Source of the DNA: JAZDEY01 sp043808325 [NCBI: Candidatus Eiseniibacteriota bacterium]
GTDB lineage: Bacteria; Arandabacterota; Arandabacteria; Arandabacterales
Assembly (NCBI GenBank): GCA_043808325.1
Contig: JAZDEY010000042.1
Span: 1 to 59,921, forward strand
Direction of reading: 5' to 3'
DNA: 59,921 nt
Positions 41,451 to 50,193 of the stretch are shown in pieces (positions within the stretch are counted from its first letter, which is position 1; every line of letters starts with the position of its first letter). Both the position numbers and the translations under genes were made by a program. The notes under the pieces are model-generated. The model saw only the letters and a program-made list of their open reading frames with translations. It did no database searches and was not told the origin of the DNA.

Positions 41451-42980
41451 ATGCCTAGGACGTCTAGGATATTAACCATTCTGCTAATTTGGCTCTTCGC
41501 TGGGCTAGCTGCCCCACCATTCCTCAATGCCGACGACTACTACGGAAACCGGTTTGAAGTCAGTGCCAATATGCCGATGGGCGTGTTGGATACAGCAAGC
41601 AAGAAGTCATCTCTGCGATTCACCGCCCAGGCGTCCAAGACCGTGACCAGTTTCAGGGTCTATATCCACGCCAACACGTCGGGCAGCAAAACCTATCGTT
41701 TCGGAATCCAGGAAAACAGTGGCGGCACGCCAAGCGGAACATGGCTGAGTTACACAGACCTCAATACCAACACTACAGGCTGGGTTACGGTCAATTTGGC
41801 AACCGGGATAGCCCTGGTTGCCGGCCGTGTCTACCACATTGTTGTCGAGCCCGTGGGCGTCCCGACCAGAACGATAACGCTGAGGGCATCCAGTCCCCTC
41901 AACCGGATGATTATCTACGACCAGACGCGCGATCCCTCCTCCAACACCCTCTTCTACGATGGAGCAGCCTGGACCGTCCAGGACTACCAGCCCATATACT
42001 TCTTGAGATACTCCGACAGCACCTATGAAGGTAATCCCTGTTCGACCCCCGGTTCGGCAAGCATCTATGGAAATTACGCACAGGCCGAAAGGTTTACTGT
42101 AACCGGCCCCGGGAGAACGATCATTCAAGTCGGAGTGTATCTCAGCCGCAATGGAAGCCCGCCCGGCAATTGCGATTTTGTGTTCTACAACGTGACCGAC
42201 GGTGCGGCCGTGGCAAGCGGAACTATCGCGACACCCTCGAACATCACGCCCTCCTACGCGTGGTACACCTGTGATCTACCGGCTCCAACCACGCTTGTCA
42301 GCGGAAAACAGTACAGGTTCTATCTCAAGACCACCGGCGGAAGTGCATCCAATTGTTACGTGTGGTGCATGTCCTACAATGCAAGCGCCGCGGACTACAA
42401 CTCGCGGAATTACGATGGCCAGAACTCAATCAGTGAGAGATCCTCTAACGGCGGGGCCACCTGGCCGACCGCCACGGCCAATTATGACGCCATGTTCAGG
42501 TTGACTCTCTCCGAGATTTCCATCACAGTGAATCCGAGTTCAGCAGACCTAGGCGTCATACCTCCCGGATCCACGGACGTAATCTCGCAGACCGCAAGAC
42601 CCAACGGTGAGATCGTCATCACCAACTCGGGCTCTGAGAGCGTGAAGTACGAGGTGCAGCTTCAAGACCCGGCAGGTTGGACAGCAGTTGACACGGCCCC
42701 GGCCAGTCCCGACCAGTATCGGCTCTCGGGTCTGTTTCATCCTGACCAAGCAACGGGCCCGGACTTCGAAAGGACGGGGCCCTCGCACAACGATGTTGTC
42801 AGCACGACACCCAGAACCTGTGACGGGACCCGCTTCGCAACCGGCACGAGCGAAGATGGCTATGATGTGCCGTCGGGTGCCGCCCAAGGTCTCTACTTCG
42901 ATTTCGATGCACCACCGTCGACGGCGGTCAGTTCCCAGCAGGCAATAAGAATAACCATAACGGCCAAACCGATGCCATAG
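41451..42980 (+). CDS. Secreted surface protein with C-terminal domain shared with the 43333 gene
   Basis: The start at 41451 follows GAGGGGA. After a signal peptide (LLIWLFAGLAAPPFLNA) come two similar beta-sandwich domains of about 150 residues. The first has SLRFTAQASKTVTSFRVYI and the second RFTVTGPGRTIIQVGVYLS; both are followed by a Val/Tyr-rich sheet ending in YHIVVE or YRFYLK. The last 160 residues (ITVNPSSADLGVIPPGST...YRLSGLF...LYFDFDAPPSTAVSSQQ) are closely related to the whole mature 43333 protein. The protein lacks a FlgD-like tail. I infer an extracellular structural or adhesive role. Confidence 0.65.
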   Translation: MPRTSRILTILLIWLFAGLAAPPFLNADDYYGNRFEVSANMPMGVLDTASKKSSLRFTAQASKTVTSFRVYIHANTSGSKTYRFGIQENSGGTPSGTWLSYTDLNTNTTGWVTVNLATGIALVAGRVYHIVVEPVGVPTRTITLRASSPLNRMIIYDQTRDPSSNTLFYDGAAWTVQDYQPIYFLRYSDSTYEGNPCSTPGSASIYGNYAQAERFTVTGPGRTIIQVGVYLSRNGSPPGNCDFVFYNVTDGAAVASGTIATPSNITPSYAWYTCDLPAPTTLVSGKQYRFYLKTTGGSASNCYVWCMSYNASAADYNSRNYDGQNSISERSSNGGATWPTATANYDAMFRLTLSEISITVNPSSADLGVIPPGSTDVISQTARPNGEIVITNSGSESVKYEVQLQDPAGWTAVDTAPASPDQYRLSGLFHPDQATGPDFERTGPSHNDVVSTTPRTCDGTRFATGTSEDGYDVPSGAAQGLYFDFDAPPSTAVSSQQAIRITITAKPMP

Positions 42981-43332
42981 GCCGGGGAGTGTGCATTTGT
43001 ATGCACTCGATAATCCGAATAAAGGATGCGGCAAGACCGATCAGGTCGGTTCGTGCACCAAACGGGTACTTAGTCCTAAAGTCATGGCCCAATCGGACGA
43101 TGCTTGTGATTGGATGCTGCGATTCAAGCGTAATCCGAGATTCTGGCAATCGAAGCGGCACGAACGTGCCCGACCGGGTCCGGGCGGGACATCGACAACT
43201 GCGGTTGCTGGGTTTTCAATTAGCACAAGGAAGGGGGGATCGAATCAAGACGTGATCGGATGATCGGGATTTCGGTGGATGAGTAGTAAGTCAGCAGTAA
43301 GTCAGAGGAGAGGAGAGGAGAGGAGCAGAATC
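42981..43332. other. 352-bp gap with direct repeats before the 43333 gene
   Basis: No credible gene fits. Near its end lie two copies of AGTAAGTCAG (43285-43294 and 43296-43305) and then four AGAGG units (43304-43323) that include the ribosome site. Upstream I see a small ACCGA/TCGGT hairpin near 43036-43050 and no known riboswitch. Confidence 0.5.
43304..43323 (+). repeat. Four-copy AGAGG tandem repeat spanning the Shine-Dalgarno site
   Basis: Four perfect pentamers lie 9 bases before the ATG of the 43333 gene and themselves contain the GAGG ribosome-binding sequence. Gain or loss of units by slippage would change spacing by five bases and so alter translation. Confidence 0.7.
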
Positions 43333-43926
43333 ATGAAGAAGATCGTCGCCCCTGGGATAGTGTGCATTTTGCTTTTCGCAGGAACTCTGTCAAACGCCCT
43401 CGGAGCGTCTTCCGAGAATGTAACCCTCACGGTTATGATTCAGAACCTCAGTGTGAGTGTATCTCCGACAAGCAAGGACTTCGGTGTAATACCTGCAGGA
43501 AGTACCGACAACCTAACATCCGGTGCCATCGATATGACAAACAACGGCAATGTTGCTGAAAAACTCCAGATGGACATAACAGCGGCACCCGCCTGGACCT
43601 CAGTGGTCGGCCTACCCGGGGTTGAAGAGTACAGGCTGAGCTGCCTTTTCAAATCCTCGCAGGCCGCTGGTGCTGATTTCGATAAGACTGAGGGAGTCGG
43701 CGATACCGAGGACGACATCATTGTGGATGGTACGGCCGAGACGTGCGTAGGCTACAACGCCGGCGCGCCTGGATCGGACAACTTCGCGACGTCCGACAGC
43801 GAGGATGGCCACAACGTGGCGCCCAGCGCGGTGCATCATCTCTATTTCAATTTCGATGCGCCATCAACAACTGCCACGGTGACTCAACAGTCCGTTGTCC
43901 TGACCATAACCGCCCTGGCTATGTAA
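43333..43926 (+). CDS. Small secreted surface protein, single copy of the shared domain
   Basis: The 197 residues begin with a signal peptide (GIVCILLFAGTLSNALG). The mature protein is one beta-rich domain: SVSPTSKDFGVIPAGSTDN, DMTNNGNVAEKLQMDI, YRLSCLFKSSQ, a conserved Cys in ETCVGYN, and LYFNFDAPSTTATVTQQS at the end. The same order occurs at the C-terminus of the 41451 protein. The ITNxG / NNGN segment recalls Ig-like domains of surface-fibre proteins such as TasA or WxL partners, but I cannot assign it. It may be the major subunit of a surface layer or fibre. The 5' repeat suggests variable expression. Confidence 0.65.
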   Translation: MKKIVAPGIVCILLFAGTLSNALGASSENVTLTVMIQNLSVSVSPTSKDFGVIPAGSTDNLTSGAIDMTNNGNVAEKLQMDITAAPAWTSVVGLPGVEEYRLSCLFKSSQAAGADFDKTEGVGDTEDDIIVDGTAETCVGYNAGAPGSDNFATSDSEDGHNVAPSAVHHLYFNFDAPSTTATVTQQSVVLTITALAM

Positions 43927-44059
43927 GACCCCGGGCATATGGTTCCTTGCTACCACCGGGCTGTGAGGCCGGCGACTCCCTCCGGCCCAGTGGACACGGT
44001 GATGTCGATACCGGCAGAGCAAGCAGCGCTGAGATACTGAGCGCAGACAGGGAAAAGTC

Positions 44060-44947
44060 ATGAGGAAGTCTCTCTGGGCATTGGTCTTAGGGGTGGCTTG
44101 TGCGCTTTTCGTGGTGGCCCTCGCGGGTTCGGCACGTGCAGCCGGGCTCAAGACCACCTTTGTTCGGGTGAAACTTGAGAACCTAAGGGTCGGCAACACC
44201 TACAATATCCGGGAGATGGCCAACTTGCCTCTGGCGGTCTACAACACCGGGGAGGAGGCCACAAACGTCAGGGTGGAGCCCACCGTACCGATCGCGGGTG
44301 AGCTACGGGAAGGCTATGAGCCGATTCCCGACGCATCTTGGATAAAGCTGGAGCAGGACCTATTCGAAGGGGTGAAGCCCAACGGGGCCGCCATAACCGA
44401 CGTTCTGATCTCAATTCCCGACGACGAGCGCCTTCTCGGCAGGAGATACCAGGTGATGATCTGGTCGCACACCGAGGGCGAGGGATTGATTGCCTGCGGG
44501 TTAAAGGGCGAAGTGCTCTTTGCGGTCAGCAGCGAGAAGAGTGCACCCAGGAAGGCTATCACCGTTCTGCCGACTGAGATCTATATTGCGGACGTCGAAC
44601 CCGGCAAGGTCTTCAGTCTCAAGGAGCAAGGTGACGGTGTGACCTTGAGAATATTCAATCCTCTTGGGGAAGCCAAGCGGGTCACACTTGAGTCGGTCCC
44701 GGTTGCGGGCTCGCAGGTGGAGCTCAAGGCGGGCTATACAGAGTGCCCCGAGCCCGGTTATCTCAAGGTTGGGATTGCCGCCATCACGCTACCTGCGCAC
44801 GGCCAGGGCGACGTGGATCTTGCGGTGTACTTTCCCGGCAGCGGCGAGTACCTGGGAAGGCAGTATCAATTTGTGATAGCTGTCAAAGAGGTCGGAGAGA
44901 CCTCACCCATGGCGTACTCGGCCATATACGTTGTCGTGAAAAAGTAA
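44060..44947 (+). CDS. Secreted protein with two Ig-like repeats
   Basis: After a signal peptide (ALVLGVACALFVVALAGSARA) the protein contains two similar halves: NLPLAVYNTGEEATNVRVEPTV...LLGRRYQVMIWSHT, and GVTLRIFNPLGEAKRVTLESVP...YLGRQYQFVIAV. Each is an Ig-like fold of the type that binds or caps other surface proteins; DUF916-like proteins that accompany WxL proteins in Firmicutes have a comparable layout. The start follows AGGGAAA. It has no sorting tail and is third in the locus, 133 bases after the 43333 gene. Confidence 0.6.
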   Translation: MRKSLWALVLGVACALFVVALAGSARAAGLKTTFVRVKLENLRVGNTYNIREMANLPLAVYNTGEEATNVRVEPTVPIAGELREGYEPIPDASWIKLEQDLFEGVKPNGAAITDVLISIPDDERLLGRRYQVMIWSHTEGEGLIACGLKGEVLFAVSSEKSAPRKAITVLPTEIYIADVEPGKVFSLKEQGDGVTLRIFNPLGEAKRVTLESVPVAGSQVELKAGYTECPEPGYLKVGIAAITLPAHGQGDVDLAVYFPGSGEYLGRQYQFVIAVKEVGETSPMAYSAIYVVVKK

Positions 44948-44959
44948 CAGGAAACCGGG

Positions 44960-45850
44960 ATGAAGATATCAGTTCTGATGGCTCTTCTGGTCGCTTTGGT
45001 TTTGGCATTCTCCGACGACGCCCTGACCGGCCAGGCCGCGTCCGTCCGGATCACCATGACCGTCTTGCCCCAATTCAGCGATTTGCACCGCTTCGTAGTG
45101 GAGCTTTACGACGAGGAAGGTCGGCTTGTGGATAGATCGGAGCCTGCTTTACCCCCGTCCAGGATAGTGGTGCATTCGGCCGACGGCAGAAGGATGGGGA
45201 TCGACTTGCCGGCCGTGGCGCTCGCGGCTCCGACCACGATCCGAATCTATCTCAAGGGCACCGTCGTCAAGCGCGAGATCATCGAACGTGCCGATGTCGG
45301 TGGGAGGTCGAAAGGCGTGAGTTCAATCCCGGGGCTCGACGCCGTCGAGTTTGTTACGACACAGGATCTCGAGACCCAGCCGTCGATCTGTCTGTGTTTC
45401 CCAAGCGATCTCGATCCGACCGTGGTCGATAGCCTCGGCATATTCCGCCTTGAGGAACCCGGCGCGGACTGGGTTAGACTGCCGGATTGCCAGCGTGACC
45501 CCGCCGAATGCACGATCGCTGCGCAGGTTGAGGCCTTCGGAGTATTCCGTGTGATGGCCAAGGCAGCAACCGATCTCAAGAGGTTGGTGGTATTCCCGAA
45601 TCCATTTGTGCCGAATCTGACTCTGGGCGGCACCCTGAGATTCGCGAATCTGACTCCCGAAGCAACCGTCAGAATCTACGACATCACCGGCCAGCTGGTC
45701 TGGACAAAGCACATCAAGGATAGTGGCGGCATAGCTTTGTGGCATGGTCTTAACGATGCCGGCCAGTCGGTGGCAAGCGGGATCTACCTCTTCGTGGTGA
45801 CCGGTCCCCGCGGTGACGAGGCGACCGGCAAAATAACACTCATAAGGTAG
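44960..45850 (+). CDS. Secreted protein with FlgD-like sorting tail
   Basis: The protein has 296 residues. A signal peptide (LMALLVALVLAFS) is followed by a beta-rich part of about 190 residues with a Cys pair (ICLCFPSDL) and another in DCQRDPAECTI. A FlgD-like Ig domain ends the protein (VFPNPFVPNL...VRIYDITGQLVWT...ASGIYLFVVTG...KITLIR). It begins 12 bases after the previous stop and is the only member of the locus with a sorting domain. It may be the part that is attached to the cell surface. Confidence 0.7.
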   Translation: MKISVLMALLVALVLAFSDDALTGQAASVRITMTVLPQFSDLHRFVVELYDEEGRLVDRSEPALPPSRIVVHSADGRRMGIDLPAVALAAPTTIRIYLKGTVVKREIIERADVGGRSKGVSSIPGLDAVEFVTTQDLETQPSICLCFPSDLDPTVVDSLGIFRLEEPGADWVRLPDCQRDPAECTIAAQVEAFGVFRVMAKAATDLKRLVVFPNPFVPNLTLGGTLRFANLTPEATVRIYDITGQLVWTKHIKDSGGIALWHGLNDAGQSVASGIYLFVVTGPRGDEATGKITLIR

Positions 45851-45949
45851 CAGCGGCCTACTTCCGCCCTCCCCAACCCCTTTGCATCCATCACTTGCCG
45901 GGTCGTCATTCGCCCACATTCTCCACCCCGGATACCGGGCCTTAATTCC

Positions 45950-46011
45950 TTGACTAGACCGGCGCCCTTTGATAGGGTGGGGAAAGCCGAGGGTTAAGCC
46001 TTCGGCTTAAC
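45950..46011 (+). promoter_or_regulatory. Putative transketolase promoter and leader hairpin
   Basis: TTGACT at 45950-45955 is 17 bases from TAGGGT at 45973-45978, a weak -10. In the leader, GTTAAGCC and GGCTTAAC (45993-46011) form a perfect eight-base hairpin with a three-base loop. The hairpin has no T run and could affect translation. Confidence 0.4.
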
Positions 46012-46076
46012 TCATGTAGTAGGTGAAGCATCTGATAGCACGTCTTACGGTCGTCAGAGTCTAGGGGGGAAGAGGT

Positions 46077-48281
46077 ATGCCGATAATTGATTCCAAGACC
46101 GGCAAGGTTAAGCGAGACTACTCGCTTGATGAACTGCAGAATGCCGCAAACCAGATGCGCGGCTACAATCTGATCGCACTGGCATGCGCGGGGTCGGGTC
46201 ACGCGGGTGGAACGCTCTCCATAATGGACGTTACAGCGGCACTGTACCTCAAGGTTGCCAAACATGACCCGAGTAGTCCCAACTGGCCCGATCGGGACCG
46301 GATCATCTGGTCGACCGGCCACAAGGCCCCTGCCCTGTATATCGGACTCGGCATGTCCGGCTACTTCCCGATCGAAGAGGTGGCGAAACTGCGGAAGCTC
46401 TATGCCCCTTACCAGGGACATCCGCATTGGCTCAAACTCAGCGGCATTGAGGCATCAACCGGTTCGCTGGGCCAGGGACTCTCGATCTCCAATGGGATCG
46501 CGCTTGCTGCGAAACTGGACAAGAAGGACTATCACGTCTTCTGTCTTATGGGGGACGGCGAGCAGCAGGAGGGCCAGGTCTGGGAAGCCGCGATGGAGGC
46601 CGGACATTACGAACTTGATAATCTAACTGCGGTGATCGACAAGAACCGGCTTCAAATCGACGGCTGGGTCGAAGAGGTCATGAACATCGACCCGATCGTC
46701 GACAAGTACAAGGCGTTCGGTTGGAACGTGATTGAGATCGACGGCCACAGCATGCGAGAGATCATTGAGGGGTTCGAGGCGGCCCGGGCATTCAAGGGCA
46801 AGCCCACCCTGATCGTGGCTCACACCGTAAAGGGCAAGGGCGTCAGTTTCATGGAGAATGTGGCCGGCTGGCACGGCAAATCGCCGTCGGTCGAGGAGAT
46901 GGAAAAGGGACTCAAGGAGCTCGGACTCTCTGAGGCCCTCCCCGTCAAGAAGATGTTCGAGATTTCGGATAGCTTCCAGAAGCAGGCGACCCGGAAGCTG
47001 GACGCCAAGATGCCCAAGTTCAGTCGCGACTACTTCTGGAACACCGGCGATCGTATGAAGGCCGAGATGAGCCCCACACGGATGGGCTTCGGCAAGGCGC
47101 TGTGCGATACCGGCGAAGACGAGCGAATGGTGTGCCTCGGAGGCGACATATCGGACTCGATAACCATCAGCCAGTTCTACAAGGGTTGCCCCGGGAGGGA
47201 GCACCGGTTCCTGAGCATGGGGATCGCCGAGCAGAGTGCCACCGGCGTTGCTGCAGGGCTCGCCAAGGAGGGCAAGCTCCCCGTTTTCGGAACTTACGGT
47301 GTGTTCGCATCCGGCAGGAATCTGGACCAGCTCCGGACCACCGTGTGCTATGGCGAGTTCAATGTGTTTATCGCGGGTGCGCACGGCGGAGTGTCGGTCG
47401 GGCCGGATGGCGCAACGCACCAGGCACTCGAGGAGCTCTTCCAGATGTGCGGGCTTCCCAATATGACCGTCGTGGTCCCGTGCGACTATATCGAGACCAG
47501 ACGGGCCTCGGAATACGCGCTCTTCACGATCAAGGGGCCCAAGTACCTGCGCTTCGCGAGAGAGGCCACTCCGATGGTCACGACCTTCCAGACCCCGTGG
47601 AAGTTCGGCGAGGCCAACGTCATCAGGTACCGCGGCGAGAAGGATAAGTTCATTGATGCCTTCGAGACCGTCCTCGCATCCAAGTACAAGAACGAGAACG
47701 AGGACCTCGCGATCATCGCCTGTGGTCCGAGCGTGCCCGAGGCGATGCGGGCGGCTTACATCCTGAAGCAGGAGTTCGGATTTGAGACCCGCGTCGTCAA
47801 CCTCCACACCATAAAACCGCTCGATACCGCGACCATCATCCGGGCAGCAGCGGAGACCGGTGTCGTCCTGACCGCTGAAGAGCACCAGGTCGGAGGATTC
47901 GGCAATTGGATCGCTGCAACGATCACGCAGGCTAAGGAGCTTTATGGAAAACCCGTGATCACTGGGATGATCGGGGTCAAGGACAGATTCGGGGAGAGCG
48001 GCTCGCCCTGGGAATTGGTCAAGGAATTCGAAGTGAGCGCCGAGCACATTGCCGCGAAGGCCAAGGAACTGGTTGACTTCGCAAGGCGGAGAGCCAGAGC
48101 GCAGGCTCCGACGAGGGCGGCGGCACCGAAGGTTGCGAAGCGACCGAAGCCGGCGCCGGTCTCCAAGAGAAAATCACCGCCCAAGTCGAAAAAGCTTGCC
48201 ACGAGGCCTCGGAAAAGTGGTAAAGTAGCCGCGTCCAAAAAGCGGCCGGCTGCCAAGAAGCGCCGAAGGGCAGCCAAGTAA
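46077..48281 (+). CDS. tkt: Transketolase with basic histone-H1-like C-terminal tail
   Basis: The enzyme transfers two-carbon units in the pentose-phosphate pathway with TPP. The N-terminal half has GSGHAGGTLS, STGSLGQGLSISNGIA and the TPP motif GDGEQQEGQVWEA...IDKN. The middle and C-terminal halves have the Pyr domain (GDISDSIT, SMGIAEQSATGVAAGLA) and the transketolase C domain. Both halves, which are separate proteins in archaea and many anaerobes, are joined. From about residue 673 to 734 follows a tail of Lys, Arg, Ala and Pro (SKRKSPPKSKKLATRPRK...KKRRRAAK) like those of histone H1 or AlgP. The tail is in frame with no break. It would bind nucleic acid or polyphosphate. Confidence 0.93.
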   Translation: MPIIDSKTGKVKRDYSLDELQNAANQMRGYNLIALACAGSGHAGGTLSIMDVTAALYLKVAKHDPSSPNWPDRDRIIWSTGHKAPALYIGLGMSGYFPIEEVAKLRKLYAPYQGHPHWLKLSGIEASTGSLGQGLSISNGIALAAKLDKKDYHVFCLMGDGEQQEGQVWEAAMEAGHYELDNLTAVIDKNRLQIDGWVEEVMNIDPIVDKYKAFGWNVIEIDGHSMREIIEGFEAARAFKGKPTLIVAHTVKGKGVSFMENVAGWHGKSPSVEEMEKGLKELGLSEALPVKKMFEISDSFQKQATRKLDAKMPKFSRDYFWNTGDRMKAEMSPTRMGFGKALCDTGEDERMVCLGGDISDSITISQFYKGCPGREHRFLSMGIAEQSATGVAAGLAKEGKLPVFGTYGVFASGRNLDQLRTTVCYGEFNVFIAGAHGGVSVGPDGATHQALEELFQMCGLPNMTVVVPCDYIETRRASEYALFTIKGPKYLRFAREATPMVTTFQTPWKFGEANVIRYRGEKDKFIDAFETVLASKYKNENEDLAIIACGPSVPEAMRAAYILKQEFGFETRVVNLHTIKPLDTATIIRAAAETGVVLTAEEHQVGGFGNWIAATITQAKELYGKPVITGMIGVKDRFGESGSPWELVKEFEVSAEHIAAKAKELVDFARRRARAQAPTRAAAPKVAKRPKPAPVSKRKSPPKSKKLATRPRKSGKVAASKKRPAAKKRRRAAK

Positions 48282-48309
48282 GGTCTGGGCACGAGCAAAC
48301 CGGATTGGG

Positions 48310-49536
48310 ATGCGCGGGAGTAGCCCGGTGCGGAGTTGGATAAGCCTGAACGGGTTAACACGCAGGGGGACCTGGGCAGCGGCCCTGGCTCTCGGGGTCG
48401 CGCTTATTGTCCTGGTTTCCCAGCAGATGACAGCCGCGACTGCCCCGGCCCCGGTCGCCATCGCCCCTGCCACGATAACATCACTCAAGGACACGCCCTA
48501 CGACGGCGGCACAAGCATAGACATCACGTGGGCTGTTTCCCCCACTGAGGTAACGTCTCCGGGCACCGTGATCGAGTACAAGATCATGCGTGCCTCCTCC
48601 CCCGCCGGCGATTTCAGCGAGGCCGGATCGGTGCCCGCCGGCACTACGGCCTTCAGCGACGGGGGCGTCGAACCCAACAAGCCCTACCGGTATCGAATAG
48701 ATGCCCTGAGTGTGTCAGCCATGACCTCCTCGGATGTATCCGGGCAAGCCTCGGGCATCATGCAATGGTACAGCGGTAGAACCAACGTGTTGGTCCTCGT
48801 GATTTTTTGCTGTGCCGCGGTTCTCATTTACATATCCATAGCCCGCCGCAGGAAAGGCCAGGTGTTCGTGCGGCGAATTCCGGCGCTCGACGCTTTCGAC
48901 GAGGCAATCGGACGAGCGACCGAGATGGGCAAGTCGATCCTGTACATCCCCGGCGGCCTTGACATCGACGATCCCCAGACCATCGCCAGTATGAACATCC
49001 TCTCGAGAGTCGCCGAGAAGGTTGCCACCTACGGCAGTAAAATGACGATCCCGTGTAATAAAGCGATGCAGATGTCTATGGCGAGGGAGACCGTCAAGGA
49101 GAGCTATCTCCGGGTCGGCAAGCCCGATGACTACAAGGAAGAGAACATCCGCTATTTGACGGACGACCAGTTCGGCTACGTCGCCGGCGTTGACGGCATC
49201 ATGATGCGGGAGCGGCCCGCGGCCAATTTCTACCTGGGCGCTTTCTATGCGGAGTCTCTGATCCTCGCCGAGACCGGGTTCTCAACCGGCGCCATCCAGA
49301 TAGCGGGTACTGCCATGATCGACCAGCTTCCCTTCTTTGTGGCAGCCTGCGACTACACGCTGATCGGTGAGGAGCTCTATGCGGCGGGCGCGTCGCTTTC
49401 ACAGGATCCCGTCCAGCTCGGTACCATAAAGGGGCAGGATGTGGCAAAGGCCCTGTTCCTCGTTATCATCATTGTGGGTGTCGTTTTCAGTTTGCTGGGA
49501 AAGCCCGTCTTCTATAACTGGCTTTCGGTCCATTAG
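48310..49536 (+). CDS. DUF6754 membrane protein with Fn3-like domain
   Basis: The N-terminus has a membrane anchor (ALALGVALIVLVS), an exported Fn3-like domain (residues about 55-150, ending VEPNKPYRYRIDALSV), and a second span (VLVLVIFCCAAVLIYIS). Then comes the conserved DUF6754 cytoplasmic part with LDAFDEAIGRATEMGKSILYIPGG, VDGIMMRERPAANFYLGAFYAESL and CDYTLIGEELYAAGASLS. A last span (LFLVIIIVGVVFSLLG) closes the protein. DUF6754 has no known function. Three membrane genes follow at gaps of 21, 9 and 3 bases, so the four probably form a complex. GTG at 48328 is an alternative start. Confidence 0.75.
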   Translation: MRGSSPVRSWISLNGLTRRGTWAAALALGVALIVLVSQQMTAATAPAPVAIAPATITSLKDTPYDGGTSIDITWAVSPTEVTSPGTVIEYKIMRASSPAGDFSEAGSVPAGTTAFSDGGVEPNKPYRYRIDALSVSAMTSSDVSGQASGIMQWYSGRTNVLVLVIFCCAAVLIYISIARRRKGQVFVRRIPALDAFDEAIGRATEMGKSILYIPGGLDIDDPQTIASMNILSRVAEKVATYGSKMTIPCNKAMQMSMARETVKESYLRVGKPDDYKEENIRYLTDDQFGYVAGVDGIMMRERPAANFYLGAFYAESLILAETGFSTGAIQIAGTAMIDQLPFFVAACDYTLIGEELYAAGASLSQDPVQLGTIKGQDVAKALFLVIIIVGVVFSLLGKPVFYNWLSVH

Positions 49537-49557
49537 CATCGGGGGCGCGAGCAGGAC

Positions 49558-50184
49558 ATGAAAAGACAGTTGCCGCTTTTGATCATCCTCGTCATGGGCA
49601 TTTTTACCATCGTCACCAACTTCATCCCTGCTAAGCCGGTTGCCGACGCCAACCAGATGTTCCGGAACTGGTACCTCGGCATCATAACCTTCTTCACGTT
49701 CCTGGGAACCATGAACCTCGCGCGCGTCAACGGAGAGCGCGTGAAGGCGAGATCACGCGACTGGCAGTACTCGATCATTTTGCTGGTCGCCCTGGGGGTG
49801 CAGCTCTTCTTCGGGTTCTATAAGCTGAGCCCGGCATCCATCAAGGAAGGCAGCCCCTTCATGTACGTCTATTTCAATGTCCAGTTCCCCCTGGAGGCCA
49901 CCATGTATTCGCTGTTGGCCTTCTTCATGACTTCAGCATCCTTCAGAGCATTCAGGGCGCGAAACAAGGAGGCCCTGCTGCTCTTGCTGGCGGCGGTCGT
50001 CGTGATGCTTGGCAGGGTGCCGATTGGATCGAGCATCTGGGACGGATTCCCGAAGGTCACTGAATGGCTGATGACCTATCCCAATGCTGCGGCCAAGCGA
50101 GGCATCATGATCGGCATAGACCTTGGCATCATATCGATGTCTTTGAGAATGATACTTGGCATTGAAAGATCGTACATGCAATAG
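49558..50184 (+). CDS. Six-span membrane protein of the DUF6754 module
   Basis: The 208 residues carry about six membrane segments (LPLLIILVMGIFTIVTNF, YLGIITFFTFLGTMNLA, SIILLVALGVQLFFGFY, LEATMYSLLAFFMTSA, LLLLLAAVVVMLG, GIMIGIDLGIISMSL) with short loops. Charged residues cluster at RVNGERVKARSRDWQ on one side. I know no named family. Tight spacing with its neighbours suggests a shared complex. Confidence 0.6.
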   Translation: MKRQLPLLIILVMGIFTIVTNFIPAKPVADANQMFRNWYLGIITFFTFLGTMNLARVNGERVKARSRDWQYSIILLVALGVQLFFGFYKLSPASIKEGSPFMYVYFNVQFPLEATMYSLLAFFMTSASFRAFRARNKEALLLLLAAVVVMLGRVPIGSSIWDGFPKVTEWLMTYPNAAAKRGIMIGIDLGIISMSLRMILGIERSYMQ

Positions 50185-50193
50185 GAGATGGCC

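Noticed and set aside
42991-43263. Small plus-strand frame of 90 codons before the 43333 gene
   Set aside because: No ribosome site, shifted composition and no family likeness; it overlaps another equally long frame.
46623-48047. Minus-strand frame opposite transketolase
   Set aside because: Antisense shadow; composition is unlike a protein and all transketolase motifs are on the plus strand.
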